The notes under the pieces were generated by a model that saw nothing but the letters and a program-made list of their open reading frames with translations, did no database searches and had not been told where the DNA came from. Of a stretch of 64,000 bases of DNA, positions 56,088 to 64,000 are shown piece after piece. The stretch's first letter is position 1, and each line of letters starts with the position of its first letter. Position numbers and translations under genes: made by a program. Location of the stretch: contig NW_026516222.1 of NCBI RefSeq assembly GCF_025602895.1, forward strand, positions 372,001-436,000. The letters are read 5' to 3'. This stretch comes from Polychytrium aggregatum. Taxonomy: Eukaryota; Chytridiomycota; Chytridiomycetes; Polychytriales.

Positions 56088-59000
56088 ATGGATGACGGCC
56101 CCGCCCCAACAACCTCCATCGAAATCGACGATGCCACCTCCAGCTCGCCGGCAAAGTCCCTGAAGCGTGTGACCTCCGTTCATCGACCAAAGTCACGGTC
56201 ACACTACTCCTCGCTCTCCATAACAGAGAACGTGCTGCGTACGTATTGGTCTGCGGTCTCGTTGCTGGGTGGGTGGTTGTCCGGGGGAGCTCCGGCTGTC
56301 CAAGCCAACGGCTCATTTTTTGTGCTCTGTCCCATCTACCGCCGTCTCACCATGCCCTCGTCGCATCGGCGGACTTCACAGCCGCTGAGTTCCAGCACAC
56401 CGAGTCGTTTGTTACGGCCTCGGCCAAGGAAGTGCGAGAGGTAAGTCGTGCCAGCAACGCATACCAGGGGGAGGGGAGCAGCCTTGCCCCACACATTTCT
56501 TGTTGCTTGGCCGCTGGAAGCGACCCCGGCCTTGGCTTGGCATGTGCGCTCGTCCAGCTTTACTGTGACGCTCCCATGTTCGCCCTCGACACCAGCCTCA
56601 CGCTCCTGTGACGCATTGCATCTCCCGCATCTCGCGCCGGACAGCAAACCGTCGGATGGACCCTGAGGGAGTTGAGCATGGTGCTCCCCGAAGACAACGA
56701 GCCCAGCGAGCCCGCTGTCGCCACGACTTCCGACCGTCCCTCGTCGGCAATATACAGCCCCCTCCGTCTCAGCAAGCAGTCGTTTGAGGGCGAGAGCCAG
56801 CGTCCCTCGCAGCTCTCGGCCATGGCAAGGACGGTGCTGTTCAAGGACGAGATCGATGAAAGCGTCCGCCATCGGCCGGACTTGACCATCGAGACCTCGA
56901 GCTCGTCGCTTGGCGTCAAATCCAGAAGCAGCCCGTGCCAGGAGCTGGAAGACGACGACGACTCCATCATCCAGAGCGAGGACCACTCGTTCGAGTTTGA
57001 GCGCCGCCCGCTGCTGACCCCAAGCCACCAGAGCGGCGACTTTAGACGACGACGATCCTTTGACGAGGACTACGGCGAGCCCTCGCGCTGGCCCCTCGTC
57101 GAGTATTGGAAACACCTGAAACGAAACCCACCGCGTCGTGAGGACTTTTGGATGCTGGTCTCCAGCATTGGCCAGGCCCTCCCTGCTGTTGTCCTTGGTG
57201 TCATTCTCAACCTTCTGGATGCAGTAAGTTGTGTCCCTCGGTCGCCAGCCCTGCCACCTTCCCAGCCCCTCTTGCTTTTGGCTATTCCTCTGGGCTTTGT
57301 CCGTTTCGGCGCCGAGCAACTGCCTCCCAGACCACAGGTGGGGTGGGCGAGGACGAGCTCCGCCCCACACTGTCTTTACGCACCGGCGATTCTAAAGTCA
57401 TACCCCCCCTATTGGCTGCGCTGCTTCCCAGATGTCCTACGGCATTATCATCTTCCCATCAGGCGATAAGCACATCCCCGAGTCGGCCCCTCAAAGCGGT
57501 ATATCCATGTATTTCGCCAGGTAAGCTCGGGCCGCACCGGTGGCGTGCCCTGTCGGGACCTGACCGAACAAGCGATGGCTGCACATGTTCGGTCGTCAGT
57601 GTCGACACCGGGGTCACAGCGTGAGATCATGGCAGGAATCTACGATCCACGAAGGATCCACCGAAGCAATTGTCAGCGACTGCTCGTGCAAAATGTCGCG
57701 CAGACCTGGCAGCGCCCCTCGACTGCCCGCATTGCCGTCTGCCGCGACTACAACTGCATGGCTGACAGCCCGCCGGTCGGCCCATCACTCTCGCTTCGTC
57801 TCTCTTGCCGACAACCCGGCGCATCAACCTCAGCACTGTGATTGCCCAGCTGGTCTACACCTTTGGTGGCTCGGCATTCAAGGGCGTCAACGGCAGCATG
57901 ATGATCGAAGTCATGCCCTTCCTCCACATCATATGCAAGATCATCGAAGGAGAGATGAGGGGCATGGATGACCACTCGATCCTGGCAACCATCATGATCA
58001 CCTACTCGATCAGCACGCTGCTGACCGGGCTGATCTTCTTGTTGATCGGTGTCCTCAAGCTGGGAAACATCATCCAGTTCTTCCCGCGACACATTCTGGT
58101 CGGATGCATTGGTAGGTGCCAAGCGCAAGCCTCGCTCGCTGGTGCACGTCCTCGTGTATGAGATATCATGTTATTTTCGTGGAGGCACATCGCCGTTTGA
58201 TCCATCGGGCCCCCAGTTGATGGACAATGTCCTCCGGTCGATGGATGATGCCTATTGTTTGATCCACTACGCCTATTGTCCGATGAGTGAGGCTGGCTGC
58301 TCCACGGATTGCAATTGACATTTGCCGGATGTGAACCACGCGATTATTGAATCGGGTAACTCTTCCCAGGCGGAATCGGCTTTTTCTTGATCAAGACCGG
58401 AATTGAAGTCACCACTGGCGTGACATCGGAGCACGTCTTGGAGTACCTCCATGCGATCTTTCAGCCCCACCTCCTGGTGCTGTGGGCCTCGAGCTTGGGC
58501 CTGGCGCTCTTCCTCAAGTTCCTGCAGCGCTTCATCCACCACCCGCTCTTTGTCCCTACGTTCTATGTGGTCGTTCCGATTGTGTTTTACATCTTTGTGT
58601 GGATTTTTGGCCTCAAGCTCGACGATCTGCGCAAGGCGCGATGGCTCTTTGATCTACCAGAGGGCAAGCAGGTTCCTTTCTACACCTTTTGGACCTACTT
58701 TGACCTGGGTGCTGTGCATTGGAGTGCCATTCCAGGTAAGGGATAAACCGAAAGGTGCAGGACATGCCAGCTCTGAGATGTAGGCGGGCCTGTGTTGACC
58801 GTGGTCGTCTCCCTCCTCACAGGAACCTTCCCGACCATGCTCGCGCTCACGTTCTTTGGCATCCTCCACGTGCCGATCAATGGTATGGACTGTGTGTGCG
58901 TTGGATAACGCGATCGCTTGCTTGTGTCCGCTGCTTACACACCCGAAACGACCTCGAGCCTATTTAACTCCTTACCACGCATCTCTGCTACTCGGGCAAC

Positions 59001-61691
59001 ACATCGATATCAGTTCCGGCCCTGGTGAGTCCATGGCTTGCTGCGCACAGTTGCATGGTGCATTGTCGGTGATTGAAACGAAAGCAATCTGTTGTTCTCT
59101 GTCGGATCGCTTACGTCTCCCCCTCGCTGCGCGTTCAGGCCGTCTCGACTCACCAAGAATTCGATATCAATCATGAGATTGTCGGGCATGGTATCAGCAA
59201 CATTGTGTCGAGTTTCTTTGGAACCATTCAAAACTATCTCGTGTAGGTGTCGTTGTCCACAGCGTTCGCTGCACTGGCCCTGCCTTGCCTTGCCTCGCTA
59301 ACGACCCGCAATTCCCTTGTTCCGAAACAACAACAGCTACTCCAACTCGGTCCTCTATATCCGCTCCGGTGGCGGTTCCGTCATTGGCGGATTCTTGCTC
59401 GCAGTTGGCACGTCCATTGTGTGGTTTGCAGGCAGTGCCGTCATCAGCATAGTCCCCACCTTGGTCGTTGGAGCGTAAGTGAATCTCGAGCAGCTTTGCT
59501 CATGCACCATCCTCGAGCTTGGGCATTGTGACTGCGATTTTGCACAAACACCGCACTGCATCACATATTGATCCGTTTTGCTCTGGCATCGCGACGTCGT
59601 CTTGTCAGTCTCATCTTCCATCTGGGAATCGATCTGATGAAAGAGAGCATCATCGACACCTGGAACGTCGGTATCCATCCGCTCGAATACTTCACAATTA
59701 TCACCATCGTCGTGACCATGGGTGAGCGACCGTGCAAATCCATCGGCCATGCGTCTGCGTGCACAACAGTCAAAGCCGCGATGACGGAGAGAGGGGGGGG
59801 TGCCATCATCCTGCGTCGAGGTACCCACGTCCTCGACCGACATTGAAACAACACACTAATTCCGTTCGGGACACCAGGTGTCTTTGGCTTCACCGAGGGT
59901 ATCATTGTCGGCATCATTCTTGCCTGTGTCTTCTTTGTGGTCATGTACAGCAGAAAGGTAAGGCGCGACCGCGAACTCATTCACAGCCTTTCGCCAGTGC
60001 TCTTCGAACTCCCATCGCAATTGTATATCGTGAATCGTGTGTCGTGCATTGTATCGTGCGGTACCCAAGGACGGACTGCCCGACCATCTTCAAGCTCTGC
60101 GATAGCTGCGCTCCGTTCTCGTTCCCGCCGATACAATACTGACCTCGGCTGCCCTCGTTGTGTCAGTCGGTCATCCGAGCAAACTACACCGGCATGGAAC
60201 TACGTTCGACCGTTCACAGACTCTATCGGCAGCGCCAGTTCCTGGACAATGTTGGCGATCAGATCCACATCATCAAGCTGCAAGGGTATGTTCAAATCCA
60301 TTTGTTGCGCCAGCCGAACAGTGTTCTATTTGCTTGTGATCAGATGCAGTGATATGACAGTATCGAGCGTGTGGCTGTTTTGTTTGCCCCAAACCCAGCG
60401 GTCGTCTAAGCAACTGACATCGACATATCACCATACATCGACCACATCTAGATTCATGTTTTTCGGCACGGTCAACCAGCGTAAGTGCAAGAAAGCCAGA
60501 GCCACATGTCACCACGCAGCATCTGCCCGCGCTACCGCCGTCCGTTGATGGATGTCAAACTAACGATAGCACAACCAACTCAATCTGTTTACCTCAACAG
60601 TGGATGCCTACATCTGCGAGCTGATCCACGAGATCACGCGCATCCGCTTTGTCATCTTGGACTTTTCCCTGATCAACGGCATGGACTACAGCGCCATGGA
60701 GTCGTTCCTGCGGATCCGCAGGATCTTCCGCGAGTACCACACGCATCTGGTCTTTGCCAGCCTCGGCGCCGAAAGTACGCGCGAGGTCTCCAAGAGCGGG
60801 CTGTTCGACACGGACGAGAACGGCGAGTCGTTTGTGCATAACTTTGAGACCCTCAACGAGTCGCTCGAGTGGTGCGAAAACCAGCTTCTGCAAACCTTTT
60901 ACCGCAAGAGCCACGCGCGCACCTCCTCCAAGGTGGACATTCCCGAGAAGAAGAAGGAGCGCGACCAGACGCTGTCGCCTGTGCTTTCAGTGCGCGGACG
61001 ACAGGCCCAGCTGGCCGCCTCTCTCGCCCTTGAGAACCAGGTGCAGCAGCACCGGTACGCTGGCGGCAAGACCTCGCCCATCTCGATCCTGATGCAAGCG
61101 TTCTCGGAAGTTTTTGAGGAAGCCGATGTGGACGAGCTGATCTCGCTCACCGAGTATTTCGAGCAGATCCAGATTCCCAAGGGCCACGTCCTCTGGCATC
61201 CAAACCAAGATGCGCGCGAGCTGTATGTCATCGAGTCTGGTACGCTCCTGATGGTCATTGGCTCGGAGGAAGCTGAGCACTCCAAGGTTGTCGAGACGCT
61301 CCTGGCCGGCTCGATGGTTGGCGAGCTCGAGATGTTCTCGGGCCAGCGCCGTATGTACAGACTGGTTGCCGACGATGACTCGGTCATTTGGAAGGTGAGT
61401 CGAGCGGGCTCGGCGACACTTGGAATTGGAGGGATCTGGCGATTCCTTCCGTGCATGTACACGTACGCAAGGGATGCTGCAATGTCACGATGTTGGCGAG
61501 CCCCCGAATCAGCGGGATCCGCACTGACCAGGCAATCCCTCTGCCCGCACTCCATGCAGCTCGACAAGGACACCTTCGACAAGCTCTGTGACCAGCACCC
61601 CCGCAAGATGCTGATCTTCATCACTCGTATTGCCCTGGCCTTTGACTCGGTCCGTCTGCACAACACCCTGGCCCACTTTGCACGGGACTAG
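56088..61691 (+). CDS. SLC26/SulP transporter with STAS and cyclic-nucleotide-binding-like domains (16 exons)
   Basis: Exons: 56088-56238, 56382-56440, 56645-57223, 57432-57520, 57834-58111, 58370-58735, 58823-58882, 59014-59024, 59139-59242, 59337-59474, 59609-59721, 59878-59957, 60167-60285, 60452-60480, 60601-61394 and 61560-61691. Phases agree throughout: 1,033 residues. The disordered N-tail includes LSITENVLR and LVEYWKHLKRNPP. The membrane domain has MSYGIIIFPSG, STVIAQLVYTFGGSAFKGVN, FFPRHILVGCIGGIGFFLIK, TMLALTFFGILHVPINVPAL, GTIQNYLVYSNSVLYIRSGG and FGFTEGIIVGIILACVFFVV. A STAS domain follows (LQGFMFFGTVNQLDAYICEL, VILDFSLINGMDYSAMESFL), then a CAP-ED fold (HVLWHPNQDARELYVIESGT, MVGELEMFSGQRR). 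Length and order fit the fungal YGR125W/Vsb1 branch, a vacuolar basic amino acid transporter in yeast, rather than plasma-membrane sulfate permeases. The cargo here is inferred. AATAAA follows at 61812. Confidence 0.9.
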
Positions 61692-62254
61692 AGCTGGAGA
61701 GACAGAGGAGAGAGGGAAGGCTGGACATTTGCTTGGCCATCTAGAGTTGCTGAGGAAGAAACGTGACGTTGCGGTTCCCCGCTCCTCCTTCAGAGCCCAG
61801 CATGCTCAAGAAATAAAATCGATCGGATCCATTGGCTTTTTGCAAGACCATCCAGCCACAGTTGGATGGCTAACTGGACTGGCACAACTGCCGTTTCCAA
61901 GCGAGCATTGTGGCAGCAACTCCCGGTGACGTCGATGTCACTTTGGCCATCACAGGGCGCTCCGCTTCACGTTGTATGGACAGTACTTGTTGCACTCAGC
62001 AGTGACCACGGGCTTCGTACCATGTTGCGCGGGGGTTCTCGGGCCGACTGCCGTCGGTGGTGATTTAACCGATGCCGAGCAATCCTCGGGTCATCAAGTC
62101 TGCAAGCCGTATATCGCGCTGACATTTGGGGGTCGCCTGTAGTGTCCGGCTCACCTCTCCAAACTCTCCGGGAGAATTCCCAAATCTCCAAAGATACCCC
62201 ATTGGGTTCATCTCCGTGCTATACTTTCTCCTTCTCCGCGTTGGTGTTGGCCCC
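61692..62254. other. intergenic
   Basis: Contains the 3' end of the SLC26-like gene with AATAAA at 61812-61817, and the presumed promoter of the next plus-strand gene. No other gene seen. Confidence 0.45.
61812..61817 (+). terminator. polyadenylation signal AATAAA
   Basis: Canonical hexamer 121 bp past the SLC26-like stop codon, in AAGAAATAAAATCG. Confidence 0.5.
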
Positions 62255-64000
62255 ATGTCGAACTGGTTCATCTCATACAATTCGACGCTCAATTCGACGC
62301 TTCCCGTGTGCCAGAGCTCTGGCGGTTTGCCTTCGACCCTGGTCGCCCAGCTTGGCGACTTGGTCCAGCCTCTTGAGCGATGCGGCTCGGTCGATGGGGA
62401 TCGAACATTCCACTACTATTCCCTCGATTCCTCCCAGTCCATCGTAACCAACCGGGCATGTTCCGATCCTGCCTGTACCATCGCCTGCCGGAACTCAACA
62501 TCCACGTTGTCACCCACAGCATCGAAATGCTCCAGTGGTCAGTTGACTCTCGCTCCTTCCGGATTCAACTACCAGGCGCCGGGGTAAGCTGATCATTTGG
62601 TATGCAAAACGGGGACGTCGCTGCAAGTGATGCGATGGTGACAGAGCCCTTCGGCCTCGAATCTCACCAACTCGATGCGATGCTTGTTTTCCGTCTTTTT
62701 TTCCCCTCTTTCGTCGTTCGTCCACCATCCCATACCACCAACCCATGCCACCATCCCATGCCACCGCAACAAATCGGACTGGCCGTTGTTTTCTCTCTCA
62801 GCACCATGGATCCGTCCTTCAACACCGACAGCCTCATGTACCAGCCTAACTACCTCGACGCCACCTGCACCACCGTCAGCTCGGTGTGTCGCAGTCCCGT
62901 CTTCACCACCTGCACTATGATCGGCCCCGGCTTCTATGCGTACTCGATCCTTCTCCGGAACGGTAATAGCACCTTCATTCAGCCCTTTGGCTGTCTCGAT
63001 GCCAACTGCAACCAGTGCGAGCTCGATGCCAGCATTCTGCCCAATGCCTTGGCCAAGAGTCCGACCGACTGCTTTGCCGATACCGGCTCGACCTCCTACC
63101 AGCTCTATTTTCTGGCCAACAAGACCTCCGTCCCAACTGTCTTCCCGAACGGCAGTCTCCCCTTCGGCCCAAATCAGGTCGTTACTCCCAGTTCCGCTGC
63201 CTTGCCACCACTGCCGTCAGAAGCTCCCAGTAATTCCGGGTTTCCCCTTAATATCACGCTTATAATTGTTTCTGCCGTTGGCGCAGGTAGGTCATCAGTC
63301 CATCGTATTGCTCTTTCATGATCATTGCGTTGCATTGCCTTGCGCCGGTCAGAGTGATTGACCCATGTCTTTTCTCCTTGATTATATTCCTTCAGTGTGT
63401 TTTGCTTTGTGTGTGGTTGGCACTATGGCCTACCACAAGCGCAGGAAGCAACGCTCCGATACTCGTGTAATCGTGGATCGAGAGTCTCCACCTCTTGATC
63501 AATATCTTCCGCCACCCAGGACCCGTCTGTCCTCCTCGACTCTTGCTCAAATCCCGGAAGAGCGGGTGGAAGCTCCCTCCGCGAGCTCTCCAAAGACGTC
63601 CGCGACAAGACCCATATCGGTCAATATCCATACGTCGCCTGTTGTGCCCGCGGCCATGGCCTCGCCTTCATATGCGCTGTATCCCGATGGTGGGTCGATT
63701 ATCCCTGCTGCGATGCTGTCATCGTACTATTCGAAGAACATATCCGATTCCCCGCAAGTACCGTATGTTCTCCCGGATGGCACAGGCGCTTCCCAACAAA
63801 TCAAGCCCTCGTATAGCGGTGATCCTCACGCCAGCTATATAAGCTACCAAGGTCATCAAAGCCACAGCAGTAGCAGCAGTAGCGGCAAGGGCTACAGCGC
63901 CCAGAATAGTTCAATCTCATCCCGCGTAGGTCATGTTGCCGGAAGACCAGTGACTCCAACCACAGGACCGACAACTCAGTTCATCGCGATCCAGAACCAC
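62255..64000 (+). CDS. single-pass membrane protein with Cys-rich ectodomain (3' truncated by window)
   Basis: Proposed exons are 62255-62583, 62802-63286 and 63396 onward, with GT-AG borders and consistent phase. The frame is still open at 64000, so the C-terminus is missing. The N-terminal part is rich in Cys, Ser, Thr and Asn, with several N-x-S/T sites (YNSTLNSTLPVC, GNSTFIQPFGCLDANCNQC), as expected for a glycosylated extracellular region. A membrane span follows (ITLIIVSAVGAVCFALCVVG), then a basic stop-transfer AYHKRRKQR, then a Ser/Pro/Tyr-rich cytoplasmic tail. I do not recognise a family. The layout recalls fungal cell-surface sensors, but that is only an analogy. No clear signal peptide follows the chosen ATG; hydrophobic sequence just upstream (VLYFLLLRVGVG) is in frame but lacks an ATG, so a further 5' exon is possible. 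Confidence 0.65.

Noticed and set aside
62126-62254. Upstream in-frame extension of the membrane protein with a hydrophobic stretch
   Set aside because: There is no ATG in frame; left as a possible unseen exon rather than annotated.

Overview
The window looks like nuclear DNA from a flagellated (zoosporic) fungus, most likely a chytrid. It carries an axonemal dynein heavy chain, so the organism builds motile flagella. The other genes are fungal/opisthokont housekeeping genes with many short GT-AG introns, and there is a Fanzor-type RNA-guided nuclease of the kind known from chytrids. The species assignment is inference. Exon borders were worked out by hand from splice consensus, reading phase and protein-family similarity; no transcript or search was available.

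Layout. 1-2.1 kb: TAF11 (minus). 2.4-2.5 kb: decayed 3' end of a Fanzor element. 2.6-3.6 kb: coiled-coil protein of unknown function (minus). 4.1-7.57 kb: composite mobile element, made of a decayed Tc1/mariner-like transposase followed by a nearly complete Fanzor gene (5105-7477) broken by one in-frame TAG. 8.3-10.7 kb: seven-exon glycosyltransferase. 10.9-11.06 kb: second Fanzor 3'-end remnant, inverted. 11.6-15.5 kb: TMEM214-like membrane protein. 16.2-19.0 kb: COP9 signalosome subunit 1 (minus). 19.4-24.5 kb: VPS16 (minus, 20 exons). 24.9-41.0 kb: DNAH10-type inner-arm dynein heavy chain (minus), with one 10.2-kb 3' exon. 42.2-47.1 kb: calponin-homology/STE11-like kinase fusion (plus), divergent from the dynein. 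48.0-54.6 kb: BRWD/PHIP-like WD40-bromodomain protein (minus). 56.1-61.7 kb: SLC26/SulP transporter with STAS and cyclic-nucleotide-binding-like domains (plus), divergent from BRWD. 62.3 kb to the end: single-pass membrane protein, cut off by the window edge.

The host genes do not form an operon-like pathway. They cover transcription (TAF11, BRWD), proteostasis (CSN1), endolysosomal tethering (VPS16), motility (DNAH10), signalling (CH-kinase) and transport (SLC26). The unusual content is the Fanzor locus: RuvC residues D, alternative E and D plus a zinc finger, a TATA box, twin palindromes at the left side, a shared inverted 13-mer at the ends of the composite element, and two further diverged copies of the 3' end nearby. 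Those copies keep the same C-terminus, stop position and downstream noncoding sequence, as expected for a transposon end or guide-RNA scaffold. Secondary points are the CH-kinase fusion with a non-RD catalytic loop, 11- and 20-nt microexons, two GC-AG introns, and several satellite arrays in introns and intergenic DNA.
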